DNA of 64,000 bases. Origin: Streptomyces sp. ISL-1. GTDB taxonomy: Bacteria > Actinomycetota > Actinomycetes > Streptomycetales > Streptomycetaceae. Location: assembly GCF_018614585.1 (NCBI RefSeq), contig NZ_JAGGOI010000022.1, forward strand, positions 62,001 through 126,000, in the 5' to 3' direction. Positions 24,850 to 34,143 of this stretch are shown here, piece by piece. The notes under the pieces were generated by a model. That model was given only the letters and a program-made list of their open reading frames with translations. It had not been told where the DNA came from and did not search any database. The translations under genes and the position numbers were made by a program. Numbering within the stretch: the stretch's first letter is position 1; each line of letters opens with the position of its first letter.

Positions 24850-25076
24850 ATCGTGACGACCCTTGACCCGGGCTGTTGACCCCGCTCCACCGCACGTTTC
24901 AGCACACCCCCAGCGCTCCACCAAGTGCTCCACGATCTATCACCCGATCGGGCCGGGAAGCCCCGGACGCGGCGGCCCCGTACCATAGGACTAGCCGTGG
25001 CGTGTCCGCCCGGCGGGCGGACGAGGCTACGACCGTCAGACGCCTGATCCCACGATCGAGAGAAGCGCTAGTCAGC

Positions 25077-26951
25077 ATGCCCACGCGCCACGACATCCGT
25101 AACGTTGCCATCGTCGCCCACGTCGACCATGGCAAGACCACCCTGGTCGACGCCATGCTGAAGCAGGCTGGCGCCTTCGCCGCACATGCCGCCGAGCACC
25201 TCGACGACCGCATGATGGACTCGAACGACCTGGAGCGTGAGAAGGGCATCACGATCCTGGCGAAGAACACCGCCGTGAAGTACCACCCCAAGGCCGGCGG
25301 GGATCCGATCACCATCAACATCATCGACACCCCCGGCCACGCCGACTTCGGCGGCGAGGTGGAGCGCGGTCTGTCCATGGTGGACGCGGTCGTTCTGCTC
25401 GTGGACGCCTCCGAGGGCCCGCTCCCGCAGACCCGCTTCGTGCTCCGCAAGGCCCTCCAGGCCCGGATGCCCGTCATTCTCTGCATCAACAAGACGGACC
25501 GCCCGGACTCCCGGATCGACGAGGTCGTCAATGAGACCTACGACCTGTTCCTGGACCTGGACGCGGACGAGGAGCAGATCGAGTTCCCGATCGTCTACGC
25601 CTGCGCCCGTGACGGCGTTGCCTCGCTGACCAAGCCGGAGGACGGCACCGTCCCGCCCGACAGCGAGAACCTGGAGCCGTTCTTCAACACGATCCTCGAG
25701 CACGTCCCGGCCCCGGAGTACGACGAGGCCGCGCCGCTCCAGGCCCATGTCACCAACCTGGACGCCGACAACTTCCTCGGCCGTATCGCGCTCTGCCGCG
25801 TCGAGCAGGGTGAGCTGAAGAAGGGCCAGACCGTCACCTGGATCAAGCGTGACGGCTCGATGTCCAACGTCCGCATCACCGAGCTGCTGATGACCGAGGC
25901 GCTCACCCGCAAGGCCGCCGAGAAGGCGGGCCCGGGCGACATCTGCGCGGTCGCCGGATTCCCGGACATCATGATCGGCGAGACGCTGGCCGACCCCGAG
26001 AACCCGATCGCGCTCCCGCTGATCACGGTCGACGAGCCCGCGATCTCGATGACCATCGGTACGAACACCTCGCCGCTGGTCGGCAAGGGCGGCAAGGGCC
26101 ACAAGGTCACGGCCCGCCAGGTGAAGGACCGCCTGGACAGGGAGCTGGTCGGCAACGTCTCGCTCCGCGTCCTGGAGACCGAGCGCCCCGACACCTGGGA
26201 GGTCCAGGGCCGTGGTGAGCTCGCGCTGGCCATCCTGGTCGAGCAGATGCGCCGTGAGGGCTTCGAGCTGACCGTCGGCAAGCCCGAGGTCGTCACCAAG
26301 CAGGTCGACGGCAAGACGTACGAGCCGATCGAGCGCATGACGATCGACTCTCCCGAGGAGCACCTCGGCGCCATCACGCAGCTGATGGCGACCCGCAAGG
26401 GCCGTATGGAGACGATGACCAACCATGGCTCGGGCTGGATCCGCATGGAGTGGATCGTGCCGTCCCGCGGCCTGATCGGCTTCCGTACGGAGTTCCTGAC
26501 CCAGACCCGCGGCACGGGCATCGCGCACTCCATCTTCGAGGGCCACGAGCCCTGGTTCGGCGAGCTGCGCACCCGTAACAACGGCTCGCTGGTGGCGGAC
26601 CGTTCGGGCTCGGTGACACCGTTCGCGATGATCAACCTCCAGGAGCGCGGTGTCATCTTCACCGAGCCCGGCACCGAGGTGTACGAGGGCATGATCATCG
26701 GCGAGAACTCGCGCTCCGACGACATGGACGTGAACATCACCAAGGAGAAGAAGCTCACCAACATGCGTGCGGCTTCCGCGGACACGACGGAGAACGTCGT
26801 CCCGCCGCGCAAGCTCTCCCTGGAGCAGTCGCTGGAGTTCTGCCGCGACGACGAGTGCATCGAGGTGACCCCGGAGACGGTTCGTATCCGCAAGGTCGTC
26901 CTGGACCAGAAGGAGCGCGGCCGCACGGCCTCCCGCGCCAAGCGCAACTGA
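25077..26951 (+). CDS. typA: Translational GTPase TypA/BipA
   Basis: A 624-residue ribosome-binding GTPase of the EF-G/LepA family that supports ribosome assembly and stress adaptation. G motifs: AHVDHGKTTLVDAML (G1, residues 13-27), the switch sequence REKGITI, DTPGHADFGGEVERG (G3) and NKTDRPDSR (G4). The C terminus holds the TypA-specific domain (PSRGLIGFRTEFLTQTRGTG, NLQERGVIFTEPGTEVYEGM). ATG 25077 starts the conserved protein with GAGAGAAG upstream; the longer frame is spurious. TACCAT at about 24980 might be its -10. A long terminator at 27022 follows. Confidence 0.97.
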   Translation: MPTRHDIRNVAIVAHVDHGKTTLVDAMLKQAGAFAAHAAEHLDDRMMDSNDLEREKGITILAKNTAVKYHPKAGGDPITINIIDTPGHADFGGEVERGLSMVDAVVLLVDASEGPLPQTRFVLRKALQARMPVILCINKTDRPDSRIDEVVNETYDLFLDLDADEEQIEFPIVYACARDGVASLTKPEDGTVPPDSENLEPFFNTILEHVPAPEYDEAAPLQAHVTNLDADNFLGRIALCRVEQGELKKGQTVTWIKRDGSMSNVRITELLMTEALTRKAAEKAGPGDICAVAGFPDIMIGETLADPENPIALPLITVDEPAISMTIGTNTSPLVGKGGKGHKVTARQVKDRLDRELVGNVSLRVLETERPDTWEVQGRGELALAILVEQMRREGFELTVGKPEVVTKQVDGKTYEPIERMTIDSPEEHLGAITQLMATRKGRMETMTNHGSGWIRMEWIVPSRGLIGFRTEFLTQTRGTGIAHSIFEGHEPWFGELRTRNNGSLVADRSGSVTPFAMINLQERGVIFTEPGTEVYEGMIIGENSRSDDMDVNITKEKKLTNMRAASADTTENVVPPRKLSLEQSLEFCRDDECIEVTPETVRIRKVVLDQKERGRTASRAKRN

Positions 26952-27021
26952 CGCCCCGCGGGCGCCCGCCCGTCTGGCCGGAAGCCGGCCCAGCGGCCGA
27001 TGGCGACCCGGTGACCGGAAG

Positions 27022-27059
27022 CGGCCCGGACGCCCCCACCAGTGGGGGCGTCCGGGCCG
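27022..27059 (+). terminator. Strong terminator after typA
   Basis: Perfect 18-bp inverted repeat (27022-27039 and 27042-27059, core GGACGCCCCCAC/GTGGGGGCGTCC) with a minimal loop, then TTTG. Separates typA from the bldK-type leader. Confidence 0.85.
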
Positions 27060-27456
27060 TTTGCGTCTGTCGACGTCCTGCGAAACCGCCGGAACGGAGC
27101 ACGGCCCGGAGGTCCTCCGTCAACAGGATTTCCTACCCCGCACGATCGACTATCGGACGTTGCTCACCGGAAACCTGTATTAACAGTCCGTTTCGCGGGT
27201 GTCTGTCTGCGATCCCTTTGTCCGAATTCTGAGCCTCTGGCGTGGGGTGATGTTGCCAAAACGAGATGCTTTAGGTGTGGTTTACCGCCTGAACTTACCC
27301 AATAGTTGGCTTCATTGAGCTCGGGTCAACGGGTCACGCGCTGTGGGGAGCGCCGACTCACGAGCACACGGGGTACTGCTCTTCGCCGTCAGGGGTGTCG
27401 GCGGGTGTCATGTGCCCAGTCTCGCAGTGAACACGTGGACTCCTGAGGAGGAACCC

Positions 27457-27570
27457 ATGCGCGGTGCCATGAGCGCCAGTGGGGTCGGGTCGTCGCAGAC
27501 GGCTCGTACGGCCGGTCTTTTCCAGCGCAAATCATCCGGCCAGGTCGCTGGCAGCGGCCGGCGATTCTGA
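27457..27570 (+). CDS. Candidate 37-residue leader peptide upstream of the bldK-type operon
   Basis: ATG 27457 is preceded by an excellent Shine-Dalgarno (GAGGAGGA, five bases away), better than that of any gene in the operon that follows. The peptide is MRGAMSASGVGSSQT followed by a Ser/Gly/Arg-rich remainder ending GSGRRF. No known domain, no TTA codon, no obvious run of regulatory amino acids. It lies 244 bp before bldKA. Either a regulatory leader ORF or a small independent gene; translation itself is unproven. Confidence 0.45.
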   Translation: MRGAMSASGVGSSQTARTAGLFQRKSSGQVAGSGRRF

Positions 27571-27721
27571 GACCCGGTCAACCGCTCGGCTCGCGCTCCT
27601 GGGGGTGGAACCCACCCCGATCGACGCTCCTTCCAACCTTCTTGCCTGCGGGTGCTCCCCTGGGCAAGGGGTGACGCGGCCGCACCCGTACAGGGTGACG
27701 GATGGCAACTCAGGGATCGTC

Positions 27722-27802
27722 ATGCAGCGCTCACGCCGGTTCGAGTGCAAATCGCTCGGCCGCCGCAGCGCGCAGGAAACGCGGGTCACCCGACACCCGT
27801 GA
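27722..27802 (+). CDS. Candidate 26-residue micro-ORF just before bldKA
   Basis: ATG 27722 with GGGA six bases upstream encodes MQRSRRFECKSLGRRSAQET plus six residues, ending 11 bp before the bldKA start. bldKA itself has only a weak ribosome site (ATGGA), so re-initiation after this ORF could contribute to its translation. It shares the bases GCAAATC plus a following CTCGGCC-like stretch with the first micro-ORF. Speculative. Confidence 0.3.
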   Translation: MQRSRRFECKSLGRRSAQETRVTRHP

Positions 27803-27813
27803 ATGGACACATC

Positions 27814-28851
27814 ATGACCAGTCCAATTGAGACCGAGGACACCGACTCCTCTGTCACCTTGGACAAAGAGACCGCGACCAAGACCGATGCCGCGGAGAGC
27901 AAGACCCTTGCCGGCCGCTCACCCGGCCAGCTGATGTGGACGCGCTTCAAGCGCGACCGCACGGGCGTGATCTCCGCCTTGGTGGTGCTCTTCTTCTTCG
28001 CCATCGCGGCGCTGGCCCCGGTGATCTCCGCCTTGTACGGCAAGAATCCCTACACGCTCTACGCCCAGGAACCGGACTATCCGTTCCTGCTCGACGACTT
28101 CGCGATGCCCACCGGGAGCTTGGGTGGCATCTCCGGAGACTTCTGGTTCGGTGTCGAACCGAACCTGGGCCGCGACGTGTTCACCATGCTGCTCTACGGC
28201 ATGCGCACCTCGCTGTTCATGGCACTCGTCCTGACGCTGCTCAGCGTGCTCACGGGCGTGATCATCGGCATGGTGGGTGGCTACTTCGGCGGCAGGGTCG
28301 ACTACTGGCTGGGCCGGGTGACCGACTTCTTCCTGGCCTTCCCGAACCAGCTGTTCTTCATCGCCTTCATGCCCGTCGTGACCGCGCTGTTCGTGTCTCC
28401 GTCGGACGAGACCCCCACCTACCTGCGCGCAGTCGCGATCATCCTGGTGATGTGGTTCCTCGGTTGGATGGGCATGGCCCGTCTGGTCAGGAGCTCCGTC
28501 CTGTCTCTGCGTGAGCGGGAGTTCGTGGAGGCGGCCAAGGTCTCGGGCGCCTCGCGGTGGCGGATCGTGCGCAAGGAGATCCTGCCGAACATCGTCACCC
28601 CGATCCTGGTGCAGGGCACCTACACACTGCCCAGCTCCATCCTGAGCATCGCCTTCCTCTCGTTCGTCGGTGTCGGCTTCGTGGAGCCGACCCCTGACTG
28701 GGGCCGGATGTTCGCGATCGGCGCCAACATCTACGAGCAGGACCCGGCGTTCATGTTCTTCCCGGGCATCGCCATGGTGGTTTTCGTGCTCGCCTTCAAC
28801 CTTCTTGGCGACTCGGTCCGGGACGCGTTCGACCCCAAGACCGGACGGTGA
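27814..28851 (+). CDS. bldKA: Oligopeptide ABC transporter permease (OppC/DppC type)
   Basis: A 345-residue inner-membrane permease subunit. After a 45-residue acidic cytosolic start comes the DppC N-terminal segment TRFKRDRTGVISALVVLFFF, then about six spans and the ATPase-coupling EAA loop SLREREFVEAAKVSGASRWRIVR, ending with DSVRDAFDPKTGR as in most DppC proteins. ATG 27814 (MTSPIETEDTDSS) begins the protein; the upstream frame is leader sequence. The symbol rests on the gene order permease-SBP-permease-ATPase-ATPase, which is that of bldKA-E in S. coelicolor, where the importer is needed for aerial growth; it is first in the operon. Confidence 0.85.
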   Translation: MTSPIETEDTDSSVTLDKETATKTDAAESKTLAGRSPGQLMWTRFKRDRTGVISALVVLFFFAIAALAPVISALYGKNPYTLYAQEPDYPFLLDDFAMPTGSLGGISGDFWFGVEPNLGRDVFTMLLYGMRTSLFMALVLTLLSVLTGVIIGMVGGYFGGRVDYWLGRVTDFFLAFPNQLFFIAFMPVVTALFVSPSDETPTYLRAVAIILVMWFLGWMGMARLVRSSVLSLREREFVEAAKVSGASRWRIVRKEILPNIVTPILVQGTYTLPSSILSIAFLSFVGVGFVEPTPDWGRMFAIGANIYEQDPAFMFFPGIAMVVFVLAFNLLGDSVRDAFDPKTGR

Positions 28852-28949
28852 CGTCCATGGGCGGGGGTGGCTGCCGCCCTCGCGCCGGGCAACCGGACGG
28901 CCAGGCAGCTCTTCTGGATAACAACGGACAGGTAGGTGCAACGAGCATC

Positions 28950-30746
28950 ATGAAGCCCACTCAATCGCGCTCCGCCCGCGCCATAGTCGTCGCGGTCGCG
29001 GCCGGCTCGCTGGCGCTTACCGGCTGCTCCAAGGACAGCGGTAAGAACGCCAAGGACGAGTCCAAGTCCAAGCAGGACGCCTCGTCGCAGTCGAAGCCTG
29101 TCGTCTACGGCGACACCGCCGCTTCGAACGGCCCCGCGGCAGCGGTTCCGGGCGCCAAGCCCGGCGGCAGCATCAACGTCTACATGCAGTCGGACCTGTC
29201 CCACATGGACCCGGGCCAGATCTACGTCAGTGACGCGGGCCAGTTCGCCAACCTGGTCCACCGTGGTCTGACCAACTTCCAGGAGGACGACAAGGGCAAC
29301 CTGACCGTCGTCGGTGACGTTGCCACCGACTCCGGCAAGTCGTCCAACGGCGGCAAGACCTGGACGTACACGCTCAAGGACGGCATCAAGGACCAGGACG
29401 GCAACGTCATCACGTCCGCCGATGTCCGTCACACCATCGAGCGCATGTACTCGAAGGTCATCTTCGACGGTCCGACCTACGTCCAGGACTGGCTCTCCGG
29501 CGGCAAGTACCGCGAGGCGCTGCCGGACGGTCCGTACAAGGGCAAGCACCTGCCGGACAGCGTCCTTGCGACCCCGGACGCGAAGACGGTCGTCTTCAAC
29601 TTCAAGGCCCCGCAGCCCGACCTCCCGCAGGCGCTGGCCATGGCGGGTTACGCCATCGTTCCCCAGAAGGCGGACACGAAGGAGAAGTACGACAAGGCCC
29701 CGAAGTCGCTGGGCCCGTACAAGGTCGCCGAGTACAAGACCGGCAAGTCCCTGAAGCTGGTGAAGAACACGAACTGGGACCCGAAGACGGACTCGGTGCG
29801 CCACCAGTACGTCGACGGCTACAACTTCACCACGACCATCGACCAGGCCAGCCAGACCAAGCGTCTGATTGCCGACCAGGGCGAAGCCAAGAACGCCATC
29901 CAGTTCACGGACTCGGTCGACCCGGCCCAGATGCAGTCCGTGGTGGGCAACGCGGCGGTCAACAAGCGCGCCATCAAGGGCTACCAGCCCTACGTCTGGC
30001 AGATGTCCTTCAACCTGGACCGTCTGAAGGACAAGAAGATCCGCGACGCGATCACCCACGCGATCCCGAGCCAGTCCATGATCCAGGCTGACGGCGGTAA
30101 GTACGGCGGCGAGCTCGCCGGCGGTCTGTTCGCGCCGACCCTGCCGGGCTTCGACGCGAAGTACGACCCGTTCGGCAAGCTGAAGAAGCCCAACGGCGAC
30201 CCGGCCAAGGCCAAGGAGCTGCTGAAGGAAGCGGGCGTCAAGCAGGGCACGAAGCTCTCCTACGCCTACTCCAACACGCCGCGTGGCCAGAAGCAGATGG
30301 TCATCATCAAGGACGCGCTCAACAAGATCGGCTTCGACGTCCAGGCCAAGGAGATCGAGCGCGCCACCTTCTACGAGCAGGTCGGCAAGCTCAACAACCC
30401 GTTCGACCTGTACATGACCGGCTGGGGCCAGGACTGGCCGTCCCCGGGCACGGTTGTCACCCCGGTCTACGACGGTGACCTGGTCGCCGACGGCGCCCCG
30501 AACTACTCGCACATCAAGGACGAGAAGGTCACCCAGGGCATCAACGAGGCACTGACGCTGGAGCCCGCGGCTGCCGCCAAGAAGTGGGAGGAGATCCACC
30601 ACCGCATCGTGGAGGAGATCAACCCGGCTGCCCCGGTCTACTACTCCAAGCAGATCCAGCTGTCCGGCTCGAACGTCGGCGGCGTCAAGTACAGCACCGA
30701 GTCGAGCTACATCGACATCAACGACCTGTACCTGATCCAGCCGTAA
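28950..30746 (+). CDS. bldKB: Oligopeptide-binding lipoprotein (BldKB type)
   Basis: A 598-residue lipoprotein that captures peptides outside the cell for the adjacent permeases. Signal peptide with lipobox LALTGC (Cys26), then a Lys/Asp/Ser-rich tether. SBP_bac_5 features: GGSINVYMQSDLSHMDPGQI, the repeated-family segment TYTLKDGIKDQDGNVITSAD, and FDLYMTGWGQDWPSPGTV near the C terminus. Length is slightly above OppA (about 540). ATG 28950 lies 98 bp after the bldKA stop. A hairpin right after its stop (30765-30802) probably reduces read-through to bldKC. Confidence 0.88.
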   Translation: MKPTQSRSARAIVVAVAAGSLALTGCSKDSGKNAKDESKSKQDASSQSKPVVYGDTAASNGPAAAVPGAKPGGSINVYMQSDLSHMDPGQIYVSDAGQFANLVHRGLTNFQEDDKGNLTVVGDVATDSGKSSNGGKTWTYTLKDGIKDQDGNVITSADVRHTIERMYSKVIFDGPTYVQDWLSGGKYREALPDGPYKGKHLPDSVLATPDAKTVVFNFKAPQPDLPQALAMAGYAIVPQKADTKEKYDKAPKSLGPYKVAEYKTGKSLKLVKNTNWDPKTDSVRHQYVDGYNFTTTIDQASQTKRLIADQGEAKNAIQFTDSVDPAQMQSVVGNAAVNKRAIKGYQPYVWQMSFNLDRLKDKKIRDAITHAIPSQSMIQADGGKYGGELAGGLFAPTLPGFDAKYDPFGKLKKPNGDPAKAKELLKEAGVKQGTKLSYAYSNTPRGQKQMVIIKDALNKIGFDVQAKEIERATFYEQVGKLNNPFDLYMTGWGQDWPSPGTVVTPVYDGDLVADGAPNYSHIKDEKVTQGINEALTLEPAAAAKKWEEIHHRIVEEINPAAPVYYSKQIQLSGSNVGGVKYSTESSYIDINDLYLIQP

Positions 30747-30764
30747 CACCGAAGCACGGCTGAT

Positions 30765-30802
30765 CCGTGGGGGTGTGCGCCAGGCGGAGCGCACCCCCAC
30801 GG
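30765..30802 (+). terminator. Intercistronic hairpin after bldKB
   Basis: CCGTGGGGGTGTGCGC pairs with GCGCACCCCCACGG (two-base bulge), 18 bp after the bldKB stop and 51 bp before bldKC. Position after the binding-protein gene suggests partial termination or 3'-end protection, giving more SBP than transporter subunits. Confidence 0.6.
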
Positions 30803-30852
30803 ACCCTCACCCCTCACAACCCCGCCGCTTCCGAAGAGAGCAGCCTTCCGCG

Positions 30853-31830
30853 ATGCTTCAGTTCCTCATCCGCAGGTTGACCGGCGCCGTCGTCATCATG
30901 TTCCTGATCGGCGCCTTCACGTTCTTCCTGTTCTATACGATCCCCCAGGACTTCGCCGAGCTCTCCTGCGGCAAGAACTGCACGCCGGAGAACATCGCGG
31001 TCATCCGCGAGAACCTTGGCCTCGACAAGCCCATCACGGCTCAGTTCTGGGACTTCATGGTCGGCATCGTGGCCGGCCGCGACTTCGCTGTCGGACACTG
31101 CGCAGCGCCGTGTCTGGGGCTCTCCTTCGACTCCGGCAACTTCGTCTGGGACTCGATCATGGACCGCTTCCCGCTGACGCTGTCGCTGACCGTCGGCGGT
31201 CTGGTCATCTTCCTGGTGCTGGGACTCGGCTCGGGCATGCTCGCCGCCTGGAAGCGCGGCACTGTGGTCGACAAGGTCGTCAGTGGCGCCTCGATGGTGC
31301 TCAGCTCGTTCCAGATCTACTTCCTGGGGCCGATCGTTCTTGGCATCTTCGTCTACAGCACCGGCTGGATGGAGAACCCCAAGTACGTTCCGTTCACGGA
31401 CGATCCGGTCGGCTGGGCCGTCGGCATGCTGATCCCCTGGGCCGTCATGGCGACCATCTTCACCGCCCAGTACACACGTATGGCCCGCTCCACCATGATC
31501 GAGCAGCTTCAGGAAGAGCATGTCCGGACCGCGCGGGCCAAGGGCATGCGACAGCGGTACGTCTTCTTCCGCTACGCCTGGCGCGGCTCTCTCACCCCCA
31601 TCGTCACCATCCTCGGCATGGACCTCAGCGGACTCCTCGCGGGCGCGGTGGTCACCGAGTTCACCTTCGACCTGGCGGGCATCGGCCGCCTGGCGGTGGA
31701 GTCGTCACTGACCAAGGACCTGCCGCTGACGATGGGCGTGATGCTGTTCGGGGCCTTCTTCATCCTGATCCTGAACATCATCGTGGACCTCGCCTACGCC
31801 TACATCGACCCGCGCGTGCGCCTCGCCTAG
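30853..31830 (+). CDS. bldKC: Oligopeptide ABC transporter permease (OppB/DppB type)
   Basis: A 325-residue permease of the DppB type, partner of BldKA in the membrane dimer. The start MLQFLIRRLTGAVVIMFLIG and first span are typical. A 90-residue outer loop follows with GLDKPITAQFWDF and two cysteine pairs (LSCGKNCTP and GHCAAPCLG) that could form disulfides. EAA loop: EEHVRTARAKGMRQRYVFFR. It ends DLAYAYIDPRVRLA as expected. ATG 30853 follows a weak site. Its stop is 10 bp before bldKD. Confidence 0.87.
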   Translation: MLQFLIRRLTGAVVIMFLIGAFTFFLFYTIPQDFAELSCGKNCTPENIAVIRENLGLDKPITAQFWDFMVGIVAGRDFAVGHCAAPCLGLSFDSGNFVWDSIMDRFPLTLSLTVGGLVIFLVLGLGSGMLAAWKRGTVVDKVVSGASMVLSSFQIYFLGPIVLGIFVYSTGWMENPKYVPFTDDPVGWAVGMLIPWAVMATIFTAQYTRMARSTMIEQLQEEHVRTARAKGMRQRYVFFRYAWRGSLTPIVTILGMDLSGLLAGAVVTEFTFDLAGIGRLAVESSLTKDLPLTMGVMLFGAFFILILNIIVDLAYAYIDPRVRLA

Positions 31831-31840
31831 GAGAACGACC

Positions 31841-32902
31841 GTGACCACAATGACCAAGACCGAAGACACACCGGCCCCGACCGGGCCGGAGGCCTTCCTC
31901 TCGGTCCGCGACCTGCGGGTGCGGTTCTCCACCGAGGACGGCATCGTCAACGCGGTCGACGGCCTCTCCTTCGACGTCGAGCGTGGCAAGACGCTGGGCA
32001 TCGTGGGCGAATCGGGCTCCGGCAAGTCCGTGACCAACCTGACCGTCCTCGGTCTGCACAACCCCAAGACCAGCGCTGTCGACGGATCGATCCGCCTCGA
32101 CGGCCAGGAGCTGACCGACGCGCCCGAGAAGGAGCTGGAGAAGCTCCGCGGCAACAAGGTCGCGATGATCTTCCAGGACCCGCTGACGGCGCTCTCGCCG
32201 TACTACACGGTGGGCCGGCAGATCGCCGAGCCGTTCATGAAGCACACCGGCGCCTCCAAGAAGCAGGCGAAGGCACGGGCCATCGAGATGCTGGACAAGG
32301 TCGGCATTCCGCAGCCCGCGCTGCGCTTCAACGACTATCCGCACCAGTTCTCCGGCGGTATGCGCCAGCGCGCGATGATCGCCATGGCGCTGATCTGCAA
32401 CCCCGACCTGCTGATTGCCGACGAGCCGACAACCGCGCTCGACGTGACCGTCCAGGCGCAGATCCTCGACCTGCTCAAGGACCTCCAGCAGGAGTTCGGG
32501 TCGGCGATCATCTTCATCACCCACGACCTCGGTGTCATCGCCAACATGGCCGATGACCTGCTCGTGATGTACGCGGGGCGGGCGGTGGAGCGCGGCAGCG
32601 TCCGCGAGGTGCTCACGGCACCCCAGCACCCGTACACGTGGGGGCTGTTGAGCTCGATGCCGCGCCTCGGGGGCGACATCGACGAGGCGCTCACGCCGAT
32701 CCCCGGCTCCCCGCCGAGCCTGCTCAACCCGCCCTCCGGCTGCCCCTTCCACCCGCGTTGCACCTTCACCGGCAAGGTGGAGGACTCGCGGTGCTCCGGT
32801 GAGCGGCCGCAGCTGGCTGAGGGGCGGGCCGCTGCCTGCCATCTCACGTCGCAGCAGAAGCAGACCATCTTCATTGATCAGATCAAGCCCCGGCTTGGCT
32901 AG
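31841..32902 (+). CDS. bldKD: Oligopeptide ABC transporter ATPase (DppD type)
   Basis: A 353-residue cytosolic ATPase. Walker A GESGSGKSV, Q-loop IFQDPLTALSPY, signature FSGGMRQRAMIAMAL, Walker B LLIADEPTTALDV and H-loop ITHDLGVI are intact. The C-terminal oligopeptide-transporter extension has the four-cysteine pattern CPFHPRCTF and later Cys residues that in relatives bind an Fe-S cluster. GTG 31841 is preceded by AGGAGAAC. Followed after 14 bp by bldKE. Confidence 0.9.
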   Translation: MTTMTKTEDTPAPTGPEAFLSVRDLRVRFSTEDGIVNAVDGLSFDVERGKTLGIVGESGSGKSVTNLTVLGLHNPKTSAVDGSIRLDGQELTDAPEKELEKLRGNKVAMIFQDPLTALSPYYTVGRQIAEPFMKHTGASKKQAKARAIEMLDKVGIPQPALRFNDYPHQFSGGMRQRAMIAMALICNPDLLIADEPTTALDVTVQAQILDLLKDLQQEFGSAIIFITHDLGVIANMADDLLVMYAGRAVERGSVREVLTAPQHPYTWGLLSSMPRLGGDIDEALTPIPGSPPSLLNPPSGCPFHPRCTFTGKVEDSRCSGERPQLAEGRAAACHLTSQQKQTIFIDQIKPRLG

Positions 32903-32916
32903 GGAGACGCAGAGAC

Positions 32917-34041
32917 ATGAGCGAGAACGTCACTCTGCCTAAGCAGCAGGGAACATCCGATGGGGCAACCGACCGGGGCGAGCCACTGCTCACCGTCGAG
33001 GGCCTGACCAAGCATTTCCCGATCTACGGCGGCTTCCCCTTCAAGCGCCAGGTCGGTGCCGTCAAGGCGGTGGACGGGATCGACCTGTCCGTGCACGCCG
33101 GTGAGAGCCTCGGCCTCGTCGGCGAGTCCGGCTGCGGCAAGTCCACCACCGGCCGGCTGATCACGCGGCTGATGGAACCGACCGGCGGCAAGATCACCTA
33201 CGCCGGGCAGGACATCACCCGCGCCGGCCGCAAGCAGTTGGCGCCGGTCAGGTCCGAGATCCAGATGATCTTCCAGGACCCGTACTCGTCGCTGAACCCG
33301 CGGCAGACCGTCGGCACCATCATCAAGAGCCCGATGGAGGTCAACGGCATCAACCCGGCCGGCGGGCGCGAGAAGCGGGTGCAAGAGCTCCTGGAGACCG
33401 TGGGTCTCAACCCGGAGCACTACAACCGCTTCCCGCACGAGTTCTCCGGCGGCCAGCGCCAGCGCATCGGTGTGGCGCGGGCCCTCGCGCTCCAGCCGAA
33501 GCTGATCGTCGCCGACGAGCCGGTCTCCGCGCTGGACGTGTCGATCCAGGCACAGGTCGTCAACCTGCTGCAGAAGGTCCAGGACGAGCTGGGTATCGCT
33601 TTCCTGTTCATCGCCCACGACCTGGCGATCGTGCGGCACTTCTCGCACCGCGTGGCCGTGATGTACCTGGGCAAGGTGGTAGAGGTCGCCGACCGCGACT
33701 CCCTCTACAACAGGCCTCGTCACCCGTACACGCACGCCCTGCTCTCGGCCGTGCCCGAGGCGGACGTCGACGCCGCGAAGAAGGAGCGGATCCGCCTCTC
33801 CGGCGACGTTCCCTCCCCGATCATGCCGCCGTCCGGCTGCCGCTTCCGCACCCGCTGCTGGAAGGCGCAGGACAAGTGCGCGACCGAGGAGCCGCCACTG
33901 GTGCAGATCTCCGGGAACCGTGAGGGTCACCTGACGGCCTGCCACTTCCCGGAGGAGCCGACGACCGAGCGAGCCGAGGACGTGATCCTGGACCCGGCGC
34001 TCGCCGCGCTCGAGGAGGGGAAGAACGGCTCCGACGACTGA
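32917..34041 (+). CDS. bldKE: Oligopeptide ABC transporter ATPase (DppF type)
   Basis: A 374-residue ATPase that pairs with the preceding subunit. Walker A GESGCGKSTT, Q-loop IFQDPYSSLNPRQTVG, signature FSGGQRQRIGVARAL, Walker B LIVADEPVSALDVS, H-loop IAHDLAIV. DppF-type entry GLTKHFPIYGGFPFKRQVG is present and the C-terminal extension CRFRTRCWKAQDKC ends the conserved part, with an acidic tail. Last gene of the operon; terminator hairpin follows 14 bp after the stop. Confidence 0.9.
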   Translation: MSENVTLPKQQGTSDGATDRGEPLLTVEGLTKHFPIYGGFPFKRQVGAVKAVDGIDLSVHAGESLGLVGESGCGKSTTGRLITRLMEPTGGKITYAGQDITRAGRKQLAPVRSEIQMIFQDPYSSLNPRQTVGTIIKSPMEVNGINPAGGREKRVQELLETVGLNPEHYNRFPHEFSGGQRQRIGVARALALQPKLIVADEPVSALDVSIQAQVVNLLQKVQDELGIAFLFIAHDLAIVRHFSHRVAVMYLGKVVEVADRDSLYNRPRHPYTHALLSAVPEADVDAAKKERIRLSGDVPSPIMPPSGCRFRTRCWKAQDKCATEEPPLVQISGNREGHLTACHFPEEPTTERAEDVILDPALAALEEGKNGSDD

Positions 34042-34055
34042 CGCGAGAGCACGGG

Positions 34056-34092
34056 GAATGCCCCGGCCGCCATTGTGGCGGCCGGGGCATTC
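34056..34092 (+). terminator. Terminator of the bldK-type operon
   Basis: Perfect 16-bp stem (34056-34071 and 34077-34092, core TGCCCCGGCCGCC) with loop ATTGT, followed by TCATTTCC. Closes the first Opp operon. Confidence 0.85.
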
Positions 34093-34143
34093 TCATTTCC
34101 GGCCCCTCAAGGCCCGGGCCCGTGGAATCGGCAGCGACTTGCT

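Larger units (their letters stand above)
27060..27813. promoter_or_regulatory. Long structured leader region of the bldK-type operon
   Basis: About 750 bp with no full-size gene. The part 27120-27330 is comparatively AT-rich, as expected for promoters. Downstream come a micro-ORF with a strong ribosome site (27457-27570), a hairpin GGGGTGG/CCACCCC (27602-27618), a pair of mutually exclusive stems (CGGGTGC 27649-27655 with GCACCCG 27682-27688, versus CTTGCC 27641-27646 with GGCAAG 27663-27668) and a second micro-ORF (27722-27802). This architecture resembles a translation-coupled attenuator; that interpretation is inference. Confidence 0.5.

Noticed and set aside
28731..30800. Minus-strand frame of 689 codons opposite bldKB
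   Set aside because: Val/Asp/Leu/Arg-rich shadow produced by the Lys/Asp-rich binding protein; no domain.
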